Counted from the stretch's first letter, positions 39,340 through 49,333 are shown. The stretch: 49,844 bases of DNA from Candidatus Njordarchaeota archaeon (GCA_029856685.1 JAHKKZ010000003.1:1-49844); one strand, 5' to 3'. Numbers and translations are program-made. Notes: generated by a model not told the origin, from the sequence alone.

Positions 39340-39422
39340 GCGGGGGTTCCGGAGAGGTCAAACGGGCGGGACTTAGGATCCCGTGGCGTATGCCTTCGCG
39401 GGTTCGAATCCCGCCCCCCGCA
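39340..39422 (+). tRNA. tRNA-Leu(UAG)
   Basis: Cloverleaf with long variable arm; anticodon arm CGGGA-CTTAGGA-TCCCG; T-arm GCGGG-TTCGAAT-CCCGC. Confidence 0.94.
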
Positions 39423-39442
39423 CTTATTTTTTCACTCTTTAT

Positions 39443-39528
39443 GGGCCGGTGGCCTAGTGGCTATGGCGTCCCGCTCACAGATATTTTGAGACACGGGAAG
39501 GTCGGCGGTTCGAGTCCGCCCCGGCCCA
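39443..39528 (+). tRNA. tRNA-Val(CAC) with 13-nt canonical 37/38 intron (39480..39492)
   Basis: Acceptor GGGCCGG/CCGGCCC; anticodon stem UCCCG/CGGGA. Removing GATATTTTGAGAC leaves loop CUCACAA. Central helix CUCA/UGAG, bulges CA^G and AC^A. Confidence 0.92.
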
Positions 39529-39656
39529 CTTTTCTGTGTCTTTTGTGTATTACTTCCATGTATTACACAAAACTATATGCCCATCGCACCAGAATCATAA
39601 AAAGCATTAAAATACCTTTGCTTCCTTTGCTAGATAGTGTTCAGGTGCTAGTCTTA

Positions 39657-40160
39657 ATGGTTACCGTGGTAAGTATGGAAGAAGCTGATAAACTAGATGT
39701 AGCTCTAAGGAAGATCTATGATAAGCTGAACAAGCTCATTAGGGAAATGGCTAGAAGTCTTGGAAATGTCGAATTAATAGTTGTAAGCGCCGACGGTGTT
39801 CCTATAGCCGACTATAGTGCTAAGCCGAGAAGCGATGAGAGAATAAACGAGATAGCATCGCTCCTTAACGGATCTTTAGAGGGGCTTCAAACGCTCTTCA
39901 CGGAAATCTTAAAATTGGACATAAGTTTTGGTAGGGATTTTCTTTTCCTCGAGACACAGGACTCTATAATTGTTTTGCTTCACATAGGCAAAGCAACATT
40001 ACTCACACATGTCCGTAAGCCAGCTTTATTAGGAACTGTTCGTGCTATCATTAAGAATTATCTACCCAGAATCAGTAAGCTTATAGAAGAGCTTCAGAAC
40101 GTCCAGAACAAACTCCTTGTCGCCGAGGTATATCGAGATATAATTCCGCAATCGAAGTAG
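39657..40160 (+). CDS. Roadblock/LC7 domain protein
   Basis: VELIVVSADGVPIADYSAKPRSDERINEIASLLNGSLEGLQTLF...LFLETQDSIIVLLHIGKATLLTHVRKPALLGTVRAIIK. The upstream part of the ORF overlaps tRNAs. Confidence 0.75.
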   Translation: MVTVVSMEEADKLDVALRKIYDKLNKLIREMARSLGNVELIVVSADGVPIADYSAKPRSDERINEIASLLNGSLEGLQTLFTEILKLDISFGRDFLFLETQDSIIVLLHIGKATLLTHVRKPALLGTVRAIIKNYLPRISKLIEELQNVQNKLLVAEVYRDIIPQSK

Positions 40161-40172
40161 AAATAGATCTGT

Positions 40173-40715
40173 TTAGGACAACTCTTTTATTTGTGCTCCT
40201 CTCCCAATCAGCAATTCATAGTTTTTCGTGGGAATATTCGCAATAGTTCCTTTTCTCAAACCTCGATAAACCAATCCATCCATCCCGACAAGACTCCTTA
40301 TTTCAGTTTGCACTATTACTGGTTGGCGTTTGATTTTTTTGTCTACTCTTTTTTCTACTCGTATAAGCTCTAGGGGATCACCAATAATTTCTTTTTCTCT
40401 TCGTGTTGTCTCTATGATTTTTCTAAAAGCATCGGCGAACACAGCTTCTTCTGGCAATAAATTTTTTGGAACCTCATTATGTGCTATGATAAACGCTACT
40501 ATTTTTAGTCTTCTTAGAAGCTTAATATCGTCTAAAATCCACCTAAGAAAAACTCCATACATGGAAAATATTTTCCTATGTATATCATCAATATCCACGG
40601 ATTCCTGTCTCTTAAGCTCCTCTAGAAAAAGATAGATATCAGATAATGTCTCGGGGCTTATGTTTTGTAGTTCTGCATTCTCATACTCTTTTGTCCAGAT
40701 TAACACAAGATTCAT
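40173..40715 (-). CDS. GINS complex subunit (archaeal Gins15/51 type)
   Basis: Helical N-terminal region and C-terminal VGMDGLVYRGLRKGTIANIPTKNYELLIGRGAQIKEL resembling the GINS B domain. Confidence 0.65.
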   Translation of the reverse strand: MNLVLIWTKEYENAELQNISPETLSDIYLFLEELKRQESVDIDDIHRKIFSMYGVFLRWILDDIKLLRRLKIVAFIIAHNEVPKNLLPEEAVFADAFRKIIETTRREKEIIGDPLELIRVEKRVDKKIKRQPVIVQTEIRSLVGMDGLVYRGLRKGTIANIPTKNYELLIGRGAQIKELS

Positions 40716-40769
40716 GAATGCTTCAACGAATTTCTTCTCTATTGTAACCCCCTATTTACTGGCTATCTC

Positions 40770-41573
40770 TCATGTTATACCAAATTCCTCTGTTTCTGGC
40801 TCAAAACGTTCTTCTTTTCTTTGCCTCATTTCTTCTCGAGCTCTCATCTCCATGAGACGAGAAACCTCAAGTTGAATCCTCGTATCGAAGGGAGACAAAT
40901 CTAAACCAAAATCGAATGTTTTTGCTATCCTCTTTGCTAGTTTCAATGATGCTAGACTATCAACATATCCTGCTTGGGCATACGTAGGAGCTAATAAGCT
41001 CACTGCAGGAACCCCCTTCAGTTCGGCAAACATCAGGAAAATAGCTATGCCTCCAGACACAACAACACCAGGTGGAGATTTCTCTATATCCCATTTAAAT
41101 GCACCGGAATTCAGCATGGTTTTAAATACCGAGTTACTGGTATAAACTATATCCGCGTTTTCACGCTTAATGGAAGGAAAAACCTTTATGTCTATTCCTC
41201 CTGCAAGTATCAGTATTATTTCGTATTTCTTCGCAAGATCTGTTATTTTATCTGCAATGCTCACATGAAGACCGCTGGGAACTTGGTATCTGAAGAGAAG
41301 AACACTTGCTCTATCGCTTATCTGACAGAGCTCCACAGGATAATTAAATGTCCCATTATTATTTACTTCGACGATTGGTGGAAGGCTTGCTGACCACACG
41401 AGGCCTATTCGACGTAGGCAGCCGAGTTCCTCCGCCACTTCACAAAGATATCTGGAGGTTAAATATCCACATAAGCCAAGGCCGTAGAAACCAGTTACCA
41501 TATACTTTATCTTTTGTAGAGCTTCATAGTTTTCTACTATTAGTTTGATTTCGCTAGTATTCCCTAGCTCCAA
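40770..41573 (-). CDS. PAC2-family (proteasome assembly chaperone-like) protein
   Basis: VTGFYGLGLCGYLTSRYLCEVAEELG, ILILAGGIDI, PGVVVSGGIAIFLMFAELKGVPAVSLLAPT. Confidence 0.75.
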   Translation of the reverse strand: MELGNTSEIKLIVENYEALQKIKYMVTGFYGLGLCGYLTSRYLCEVAEELGCLRRIGLVWSASLPPIVEVNNNGTFNYPVELCQISDRASVLLFRYQVPSGLHVSIADKITDLAKKYEIILILAGGIDIKVFPSIKRENADIVYTSNSVFKTMLNSGAFKWDIEKSPPGVVVSGGIAIFLMFAELKGVPAVSLLAPTYAQAGYVDSLASLKLAKRIAKTFDFGLDLSPFDTRIQLEVSRLMEMRAREEMRQRKEERFEPETEEFGIT

Positions 41574-41588
41574 TAAGCAAACACCTAT

Positions 41589-42227
41589 TTATGCGAACTC
41601 TAACTCGGAGAGAGCCTTTAATATGTCCTTCTCTTTTTTCTTAAGCTCCTTAGGGGATACAGGTTTTCCCTCTTCTGTGTCTGGAGACACCTCAGGTATT
41701 GCTATTTCCTCAGCAGACGGGACCTCGGGCACTTCTAATTTTTCTAATCCTTCCAATTGTTCTAATCGCTCCAGATATTTTTCTAAGTCGAATTCCTCCT
41801 CAACTTTTCCTTTCTCAGTAGAAACACTAACTTCTTTTCGTTCCTCGGTGATACTTGGTACCGGAGGAACAGGCAAACTTTCTGCTTTTTCTTGGGCTTC
41901 GGCGCCTTCGATTTTAGCTTCAGTTCTAGGGGCTTCCAATTCCTCGATTGACGGGACTTCGGGTAGCACCATGTCAAGCTCTGTTCCGATCGCTTCTTCT
42001 GGGGCACTGGGTGTAGGAGGTATAGCGGGCATAGCACGCCGTTCAATTCTTGATAATTTAGCTTTTATTGTGTCTACCTCAGCTTTCAAAGTTTCTACAT
42101 TTTTCTCTAATCTCTCAAGATGCTCTTTTTGTCCCTTCAATTCCTGCACTATTATTTTTAGGTACTTCTTAACTCTCTCAATGAATTCTTCAAGCGTAAC
42201 CCTTTTTGTTTCGAATTTTTTGGGCAT
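41589..42227 (-). CDS. coiled-coil protein with acidic/proline-rich disordered region
   Basis: Heptad-like VKKYLKIIVQELKGQKEHLERLEKNVETLKAEVDTIKAKLSRIE, then P/E/S-rich low complexity. Confidence 0.6.
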   Translation of the reverse strand: MPKKFETKRVTLEEFIERVKKYLKIIVQELKGQKEHLERLEKNVETLKAEVDTIKAKLSRIERRAMPAIPPTPSAPEEAIGTELDMVLPEVPSIEELEAPRTEAKIEGAEAQEKAESLPVPPVPSITEERKEVSVSTEKGKVEEEFDLEKYLERLEQLEGLEKLEVPEVPSAEEIAIPEVSPDTEEGKPVSPKELKKKEKDILKALSELEFA

Positions 42228-42363
42228 TATTTATAACCTCCTAAATAGAACAGTAATGCTATTTAACACAAGAATAATGCAATAACATCACTTAAAAAAG
42301 AATGCAATTTATGAATTATGAACAGTATACAAATCAGCTTTTTCTCCCAATAAGATTGAAAAA

Positions 42364-42660
42364 CTAATCTATTTCATCGATTACTTCGAGAATACCCAAA
42401 ACAAATTCTATCGCCGCAAGAAAATCATCAATTGTCCTCAAAATACTGCGTATCCTATCATCAGGTCTTTTCTCTACCCGTACGTCTAGCGTAATTATAT
42501 CTCCACTAAGAACTTGTTTTATTTCTATATCTTCGAACTTTATTAAGCTCTCTGGTAGAACTGCTAGATTTATTAGCTTTGTGCATCTACCTTTTGTTTT
42601 TATTTTTGCTGTAGCTTTGATTTCTTGGATAATATACGCATTGCTATATTTGCTATTCAT
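42364..42660 (-). CDS. Pcc1-like (KEOPS subunit) small protein
   Basis: IITLDVRVEKRPDDRIRSILRTIDDFLAAIEFVLGILE resembles the Pcc1 C-terminal half. Confidence 0.5.
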   Translation of the reverse strand: MNSKYSNAYIIQEIKATAKIKTKGRCTKLINLAVLPESLIKFEDIEIKQVLSGDIITLDVRVEKRPDDRIRSILRTIDDFLAAIEFVLGILEVIDEID

Positions 42661-44054
42661 GATAAGATCTCCTTGCTTAGAATACTTAAGAATAGGTCAA
42701 GACTTTCCTCTGGTATATATGCTCCTGCTGCTGATTCATGACCACCCCCAATAATGTTTGGCATTTTCTCTGAGATTTTCTTAAGTATGTCTGTTAGGCT
42801 TTTTTCGAGAAGGTTCGTCTTTCTTAAGGAGATCTTTAGAATACCTTCAATGCTTCTAGCGATTGCAATTACGACCTTAACTCTATCTTTTAGTGAGGAT
42901 GCTAAGATGCTCGATATCGTGCTTGTTAGCTCCTCATGAATCTCATCCCTACCATCATAGATAGCCACCTCTCCCATCAAGTCGATTTTAGTGTCCAGAT
43001 TCGAGAATACTGACGACAGGATTGCTCGGTATCTCTCATATAACTGGAATATTCGCTGAACCGCAGATTGGTCTGAGGGATTAAGCAGACCTTTTATCGC
43101 TATTTCTGGAGCCCTCATCTTACCACAAGCATTAAGAAGTATTGACATATCCCTAGCATATCGGCAGAAGAACTCCTTATCAGCTAGAAATTCATATACA
43201 TAGCCCCGCAATATGTTGTTTAGCTCCTCTATGGAGTATTTCCCAGAGTATTTCAATACTAATGCTTCAAGAAGCTTTCTTCGTAAGACATCTTTCTGCT
43301 CTGGAGTAAGTTTCTCCCAAAATATCTTTTCGGGATCATCATCGTGACTCATTATTCCGATTCTGATAAGGAAGTCTATTGCTCCGTCATAGCTTCCAGA
43401 TACTCCAGGAATTTCAAAAATAAACATTTCAGCGAGAAGTCTATATAGAGGTTTAAAGCCCCTTCCGATTAGGATGTAGTCCTCATAACTACATAATATG
43501 CCATGTCTCTTGCCATACTCGACAATTGACCGATTTAGCCCCAGTAAGGATCTCTTCGCACCGATATCTTGTGCGTCACCCAGAGCTCCAACCACCGCGC
43601 AGAAGAGAGAAATTGGATTGTTTGCGAAGAAATTGCTAATGGTATTTGCTAACAGAAAAGTCATCCCTGCTGAACTTATTTCAACTCCTCCGTCGAGCCC
43701 CCAGAATCTTGGGTTAATGACTAATGACTTCGAATAGCTATTGCGAATGCTAAATACATGATGATCTATAACTATTCCCAGAGATACACCAGGAGTATTC
43801 TCAATATATTCTAGTGGGGCATCCGTACCTAGATCCAAAAATATGGCATAGCGAGGTTCAACTTCTTGCCAGAACTCCCTAAAGCTTTCTACAGATATCT
43901 GCGGAAAGAAGTTTAACACAAAAGGCTTATTCATTTCGATAAGAAGCTCTATGATTATTGCTGCGGAGCAAATGCCATCTGCGTCTATATGGGAGAATAT
44001 GAATATGGGGTCATCTCTCCCCATATGTATCAGGACTTTTGCTATCCGTGCCAT
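42657..44054 (-). CDS. DHH/DHHA1 family phosphoesterase (RecJ/GAN-like)
   Basis: FIFSHIDADGICSAAI, YAIFLDLGTDAP, GIVIDHHVF, FCAVVGALGDAQD, GGGHESAAGAYIP. Internal Met chosen; the ORF extends to 44198. Confidence 0.85.
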   Translation of the reverse strand: MARIAKVLIHMGRDDPIFIFSHIDADGICSAAIIIELLIEMNKPFVLNFFPQISVESFREFWQEVEPRYAIFLDLGTDAPLEYIENTPGVSLGIVIDHHVFSIRNSYSKSLVINPRFWGLDGGVEISSAGMTFLLANTISNFFANNPISLFCAVVGALGDAQDIGAKRSLLGLNRSIVEYGKRHGILCSYEDYILIGRGFKPLYRLLAEMFIFEIPGVSGSYDGAIDFLIRIGIMSHDDDPEKIFWEKLTPEQKDVLRRKLLEALVLKYSGKYSIEELNNILRGYVYEFLADKEFFCRYARDMSILLNACGKMRAPEIAIKGLLNPSDQSAVQRIFQLYERYRAILSSVFSNLDTKIDLMGEVAIYDGRDEIHEELTSTISSILASSLKDRVKVVIAIARSIEGILKISLRKTNLLEKSLTDILKKISEKMPNIIGGGHESAAGAYIPEESLDLFLSILSKEILS

Positions 44055-44221
44055 ATCACTTATTATTCCTGAAAGTCTACATGTTCTAACTGTGCTTATT
44101 GAGACTCCCCCTATCCCCCCAGACAAATTACATCCCAACAAACACAAAAATTTATTTTTACTATTTTTTGACAGAATTGCAACAAGATATATTAACAATC
44201 GACATTAATGAGGTGATGATT

Positions 44222-44566
44222 TTGGGAAAGAAAAAGGCTAAAGCTGAAGAAAAATTCGTAACTTTGCAGGAGGGAGATTTAGTAGGACTTCTCTTGCGCA
44301 TGTTGGGTGGTGACTGGATTGAGGTTTATTGTAGTGATGGACTAATACGCAAGGTTAGAATCCCTAGATCAAAGAGATCCATCCGTGTACGTCCTAATGA
44401 TATAATCATTATTAGGCCTTGGTACGGCATAGATGAGACACGTGCCGATATGGTAAACAAGCTGACTTCTCGTGATATTAAACATCTGCTTAAAACAGAA
44501 CATGCAGACAAAATAAAGAAAGTATTAACTGAAGAACTCAAAGAATTGTATGGAATAGAGGAATGA
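44222..44566 (+). CDS. translation initiation factor aIF1A
   Basis: LGGDWIEVYCSDGLIRKVRIPRSKRSIRVRPNDIIIIRPW; TTG start preferred, SD AGGTGA 5 nt upstream. Confidence 0.9.
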   Translation: MGKKKAKAEEKFVTLQEGDLVGLLLRMLGGDWIEVYCSDGLIRKVRIPRSKRSIRVRPNDIIIIRPWYGIDETRADMVNKLTSRDIKHLLKTEHADKIKKVLTEELKELYGIEE

Positions 44567-44579
44567 TTTTTGTGCGCTG

Positions 44580-45788
44580 ATGTTTATGGGGAAAATTATT
44601 GTAGCACCAGAAACATTAGATCACTCATTCATTCCAGAGAAATTACCGACACGAGAGAATATCCGATCTGAGCTTTTTTTAAAGATTCGACAGTTTTTTT
44701 CTCAGTCCTCTGGGAAGGGATTTAAGGGCATCCATATCTCTGGAAGTGTTGGCTCTGGAAAAACAGTCTTATCACGTAGGGTTGCTGCTGATTTAAAGAC
44801 AGTGTTTAGGGAGAATCTCATCATATGCTATGTTAATTGCAGGTTTTCTAAGAGAGTCTATCGCGTACTCGCACAAATAGCGTCGCAAATATCATCTTCC
44901 CTCCCCCAGCGTGGTCTGTCTAAGGATGAGTTTTTAGAGCTAATATTTCTTGCAACAAAAGAAAGAGCGCAGAGACTCCTCATAATATTAGATGAAATCG
45001 ACTCTCTATTTTGGGGAAATGAAGGTGAAAAAGCTACGGATATGCTTTATTCTCTATCGCGGTATCTTGAAAAAACAACATTCAGCAACTTTTTTGTCGC
45101 AACTATAAGTATCAGCAGAACCGAAGAATTCATATTTAGCTGGCTTGATCCAGCAACTAGGGCCTCGTTTATCCACGAGAAAAAACATCTTGAGGCATAC
45201 GGTCCAGGGGAACTTGTTGAGATACTAAGATATCGAGCCAAGTTGGCCTTCAGAAATGGAACTATTAGCGAAGAGAGTCTGTCATATTTAGCTAACTTTG
45301 TTGCTAATCAAGCATGGGGCAATGCAAGAACGGCAATAGACCTTTTGCGACTTGCTGGTGAGATAGCAGAGCATAAGAATGAGGATGTTGTTAGACCAGA
45401 ACACATCAGATTGGCCATAAAGGAGTATGCATTAATACCTGCACTCGACATGGAAAAGCTTATTGGGCTAGGACGACATAAACTTATTCTGCTCCTAGCA
45501 ACAATATTGGCGCTAAAAAACAGTAATAGGAGCTATGTCACAAGAACTATGGTTCAGGAATACTATCGAGAACTCTGTGCCGAATATGGCGAAGAACCAA
45601 GAAAGACAACACAGATATGGCGCTACCTGAGAGAGATTGAATACGAACTTAGTGGTATTGTTGAAGTTACAGTAAGTGGAAAAAATCAGCGAGGACGTTC
45701 AACCAGGATATCAATAAACGTGCCTCTGGATACCCTCGAAAAAAATATTGTTAAAATTCTAAAGAAAATCCCTTCAGGGTTGGGGTAA
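44580..45788 (+). CDS. cdc6: Orc1/Cdc6 replication initiator
   Basis: PTRENIRSEL, HISGSVGSGKTVLSRRV, LLIILDEIDSLF, WGNARTAIDLLRLAGEIAE, C-terminal winged helix. Confidence 0.93.
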   Translation: MFMGKIIVAPETLDHSFIPEKLPTRENIRSELFLKIRQFFSQSSGKGFKGIHISGSVGSGKTVLSRRVAADLKTVFRENLIICYVNCRFSKRVYRVLAQIASQISSSLPQRGLSKDEFLELIFLATKERAQRLLIILDEIDSLFWGNEGEKATDMLYSLSRYLEKTTFSNFFVATISISRTEEFIFSWLDPATRASFIHEKKHLEAYGPGELVEILRYRAKLAFRNGTISEESLSYLANFVANQAWGNARTAIDLLRLAGEIAEHKNEDVVRPEHIRLAIKEYALIPALDMEKLIGLGRHKLILLLATILALKNSNRSYVTRTMVQEYYRELCAEYGEEPRKTTQIWRYLREIEYELSGIVEVTVSGKNQRGRSTRISINVPLDTLEKNIVKILKKIPSGLG

Positions 45789-45795
45789 TTTCGTT

Positions 45796-46170
45796 CTATT
45801 TTGTCCCCTTGAACTGCTCCCTTATTTGCTCTATGGTTACTCCCTGTATTCTCTTGAGCAATTCATTGAGTTCCTCCAACTGAAGAAACTTTGGTTCCCC
45901 TATATCTGGTAAAAATAGGAAAGCTGGGATGTATCGCCCATCTTCTCTTAGTTTCTCACGAATAGGCTTTGTTATATCAATGAATTTTTCTGGCATGAGT
46001 ATTATCGCGTATTCGGTTTGTTTTGCCTCGAGAATTTCTCTTAATACGGCTAGAAGCTCCGCATCATCCTCCATTATTTTTGCTTCCACACCAACAATTG
46101 CGAAGATTTTTCCTAGGTCTTCATAGTCCTTGGTAGCGGCAAACAGAATTTTGTATGCCTCCGCACTCAA
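45796..46170 (-). CDS. hypothetical protein, possibly V/A-type ATPase subunit F-like
   Basis: YAIILMPEKFIDITKPIREKLREDGRYIPAFLFLPDIGEP is reminiscent of subunit F; weak. Confidence 0.35.
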   Translation of the reverse strand: MSAEAYKILFAATKDYEDLGKIFAIVGVEAKIMEDDAELLAVLREILEAKQTEYAIILMPEKFIDITKPIREKLREDGRYIPAFLFLPDIGEPKFLQLEELNELLKRIQGVTIEQIREQFKGTK

Positions 46171-46172
46171 GT

Positions 46173-47543
46173 TTATCCTCTCAGATAATTCTCTATAAAT
46201 TCATCCACAACATTTTCTAGTGTATATCCAGAAACTTCAACAATATCATACTTGACCTGCACAATAGGCTTATTCACATTTAAGCCATATACTTCAAAAA
46301 TCCTACTGAGCGTCACCGGTGTTCCCGAGACAATCACATCTGCCTTCACATGATTTATTACATCAAGAAGCACTTTGACCTGCTTCTTATTGTAGCCTAT
46401 TGTAGGTAGAATCTTACCTAGGTGGGGGTATTTTCCGTAAATCTCTTCCAAAACAGAATCTTTAGGTACATAGGGACGAGGATCAACTACTTCTTTCGCA
46501 CCAAACATTCGCGCTGCAAGTAGGCCTGCTGCTAGATCGGCTTCTCCATGGGTTACTGTTGGTCCATCCTCTATTACTAAGACCCTCTTATTGCGTATCA
46601 TTGATGGGTCCTCAACATGTATCTGTGATTCTGCAAGTATTATTCTAGCTTTTGGATTCACTCTTTGAACATTCCTGATTATCGCTTTCCAATTGTCGAA
46701 CGGCGCCGGCCCAATCTTATTTATTAGTACAACATCACACATCCTTATGTTTACACTACCTGGAAAATATGTTAACTCGTGGCCTGGTCGAAGAGCATCG
46801 GCAACAGTTATCATCAAATCTGGCTTTATGAATGGAAAATCGTTATTGCCTCCATCCCAAAGAATCACATCGGCATTTTTCTCAGCCTCTCTGAGGATTT
46901 TCTCATAGTCTATCCCAGACCACACTTCGAAACCATTCTGCAAGTAATGCTCAAACTCCTCTAACTCTTCTATAGAAAGATCTCCTGTTGCCAATTTTTT
47001 GTATGCATCATCCATTGTCTTGAAGCATTCCACTACCTTCTTACTTAGATCCTTCGCATATGGCATGGGATGTCTTATAGCTGCGATCTTTATTCCCTTC
47101 TTACGGAATATCTTAGCAAGCTTCCTTGAGACTGAAGATTTACCTGCTCCTGTCCTAACAGCTGTAACTGCTATGACAGGTTTCTCACTTTCTAGCATAG
47201 TATCCTTTGGGCCTAGCAACATAAAAGACGCTCCATTCGCTAGTGCTATCGATGCGCGCTCCATCAAATACTCAAAGCTTATATCTGAGTATGAGAATAC
47301 TACTAGGTCCGCTCCTTTCTCTCTAATAATTTTGGGAAGGTCCTTTTCAGGAATTAAAGGTATTCCTTGAGGATACAGTTTTCCTGCTAGTTCTGGGGGG
47401 TATATCCTATCCGAAATCTCTGGGATTTGAGTCTGTGTGAAAGCAACGACTTCAAAATCTGGGTTATCTCTAAAGAAGACATTGAAGTTATGGAAATCCC
47501 TACCTGCAGCGCCCATAATCACTACCTTACGTCGCTTAGCCAT
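46173..47543 (-). CDS. cyclic 2,3-diphosphoglycerate synthetase-like P-loop protein
   Basis: KVVIMGAAGRDFHNFNVFFRDN, TAVRTGAGKSSVSRKLA, DVILWDGGNNDFPFIKPDL, VEDGPTVTHGEADLAAGLLAA. Confidence 0.82.
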   Translation of the reverse strand: MAKRRKVVIMGAAGRDFHNFNVFFRDNPDFEVVAFTQTQIPEISDRIYPPELAGKLYPQGIPLIPEKDLPKIIREKGADLVVFSYSDISFEYLMERASIALANGASFMLLGPKDTMLESEKPVIAVTAVRTGAGKSSVSRKLAKIFRKKGIKIAAIRHPMPYAKDLSKKVVECFKTMDDAYKKLATGDLSIEELEEFEHYLQNGFEVWSGIDYEKILREAEKNADVILWDGGNNDFPFIKPDLMITVADALRPGHELTYFPGSVNIRMCDVVLINKIGPAPFDNWKAIIRNVQRVNPKARIILAESQIHVEDPSMIRNKRVLVIEDGPTVTHGEADLAAGLLAARMFGAKEVVDPRPYVPKDSVLEEIYGKYPHLGKILPTIGYNKKQVKVLLDVINHVKADVIVSGTPVTLSRIFEVYGLNVNKPIVQVKYDIVEVSGYTLENVVDEFIENYLRG

Positions 47544-47634
47544 GCTGAGACACCTCTAAAAGAAATTAATATCATTGAGAATGCATTGTTGATTAACAGG
47601 ATTAAAGATAAGTGAAAATATTCTGGAAAGAGTA

Positions 47635-48285
47635 ATGAGGGATAAGAATATGTTCTACCCCCTAGCAATATATCTTTCCCCTGAGAAAAAATTTATCTTG
47701 GAATTCAAAGAAGCCATCATATTCCTCGACCCACGCAACCTAGAAAATATAGCTGAATTTACGGATAAGGTACATAAACCTGTAAATATAATGCTGAGCG
47801 GAAAGGAATCGGATCTAAGCATATCTGACCTTAGTGAGATGTATAGGGTCATAGCGCCGCCCATACAGAGCTTCTATCACCCTCTAGTATCAATATACAG
47901 GGAAGAAGAAACAGTCTTCCTAACAAAAAATTTACTTGGATATTTTCTTAACCCACCTACCATAGATAGGGAAAACAATACTATAAGCTACTTCATCTTC
48001 CTAACGACTACACAGTTGGAAGTATTATATGTGCCGAGAATAACATTTGTCGCAAATCCACCAAACGTTGATATAATATTGACCTATAAGCATGTATTGG
48101 ACCAAGCAAAAAAGTTTTCAGAAAAACCCAATAACATTCCAAAATATCTCGGAGGAACCCCTCAATGGTGTATAGTATTAAGCAAGAAAGACAGCGTCGA
48201 ACCGCCCATCATATACATAAATAGGAAGAAGTATGGGGTGTATAGACACCTCCTAGAGGTTCGTATAAGGGAGATTAGAAGCTAA
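47635..48285 (+). CDS. hypothetical protein
   Basis: 216-aa ORF; no family recognised. Confidence 0.5.
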   Translation: MRDKNMFYPLAIYLSPEKKFILEFKEAIIFLDPRNLENIAEFTDKVHKPVNIMLSGKESDLSISDLSEMYRVIAPPIQSFYHPLVSIYREEETVFLTKNLLGYFLNPPTIDRENNTISYFIFLTTTQLEVLYVPRITFVANPPNVDIILTYKHVLDQAKKFSEKPNNIPKYLGGTPQWCIVLSKKDSVEPPIIYINRKKYGVYRHLLEVRIREIRS

Positions 48286-48353
48286 TGCATATTAGAAACA
48301 TCCTAAAATCCCTTAGAATAACCAAAGATTACCACTAAAAAATAAGCAATAGG

Positions 48354-48403
48354 TCAGAGTGGTGCACGTTCATCACTAATCAGAGCAGGTCAGACATCAT
48401 CAT
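48354..48403 (-). ncRNA. C/D box sRNA candidate with consensus C, D', C' and D boxes
   Basis: Minus strand: ATGATGA-TGTCTGACCTGCT-CTGA-TTA-GTGATGA-ACGTGCACCACT-CTGA; 50 nt, intergenic. Confidence 0.85.
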
Positions 48404-48446
48404 CAGAATTTATAATAAGCAATATTATGCACTTAAAGCCATCCAT

Positions 48447-49160
48447 CTAGAACTTAAGAATGCACCTAGGATCTTCATCCCACCTAACGAACAAAATCAC
48501 CTTGGTCTTCATTGAGATACCCCATGGCGTCGGCTCATCTGTCTGAGCAATAGCCCAACGAGCAAGAGGAAGGAAGATAGGTGTATACCCATACCTCCTA
48601 GCAAAAACCCTCAAGTCGGTGAGATTGATAGCATGCATCCAAGAAGACTCAGCACTAGGGCCTTCCCCAATATCTAGAAAATACCTGACGAAAGGAAAAC
48701 GCAGAATTTTAACTCCGTATCCCTCATTTGCGGGGATCCAACTACCAATAACCGTTGAGGGAGCATAAACCTCGAGAGCTTCCTCAATGCTCATTTTCTC
48801 CACACAAATCCTCTCTCCCCATAACCGCCACGAGTAGTCATCCGTAGCAATAATATCCACACCAAACTTCCTAAGCCAAAAAGAGAGCTTCCCACGACCA
48901 GCACAAACCTCAACCTTTGGATCTGGAAGCTTCCTAAGAACACTAGACAAAGCAACAACAAACTCAAAAGTCTCAACATTAAACAACGAAAACCTTGAAC
49001 AAAAACGAAGCCAACCATCTTTACCCAAATATCTCACTAGATCCACAACCTCAGCATATCGCGGTATTGAATTGACGTCGAGAATCTTGCCAACAACAAA
49101 GCCATAAGATTCGGAATTATGACTAATGTAGTATGACTCATTCATTCCCCAATAACCCAC
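48447..49160 (-). CDS. Rossmann/SAM methyltransferase-like protein
   Basis: PKVEVCAGRGKLSFWLRKFGVDIIATDDYSWRLWGER resembles motif I/II of class I methyltransferases. Confidence 0.6.
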   Translation of the reverse strand: MGYWGMNESYYISHNSESYGFVVGKILDVNSIPRYAEVVDLVRYLGKDGWLRFCSRFSLFNVETFEFVVALSSVLRKLPDPKVEVCAGRGKLSFWLRKFGVDIIATDDYSWRLWGERICVEKMSIEEALEVYAPSTVIGSWIPANEGYGVKILRFPFVRYFLDIGEGPSAESSWMHAINLTDLRVFARRYGYTPIFLPLARWAIAQTDEPTPWGISMKTKVILFVRWDEDPRCILKF

Positions 49161-49333
49161 TTTGGGAACCCAATTCTCATTTCTACTTCACAGCATGTAG
49201 CAACACTTCTGTTTCGTAGAAGGTCACTTATGAGCATATAGTCAAAAACTTATGTTCACAGCTACTTCTATTAGTATGCTTTAAAAATAACTAAACCTAA
49301 GATACTATAGCTACTCAGATAATACTGGGGTTT

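Noticed and set aside
38218-39528. XerA-like recombinase next to two tRNAs as an integrated mobile element
   Set aside because: No att-like direct repeat or element cargo seen; looks like chromosomal XerA, and flanking genes are housekeeping.
41545-42285. 246-aa Ser-rich ORF on + strand
   Set aside because: Mirror of the Glu/Pro-rich coiled-coil gene on the minus strand and of the PAC2 start.
44199-44580. Replication origin beside Orc1/Cdc6
   Set aside because: No origin recognition box-like repeats recognised by eye; intergenic spaces are very short.
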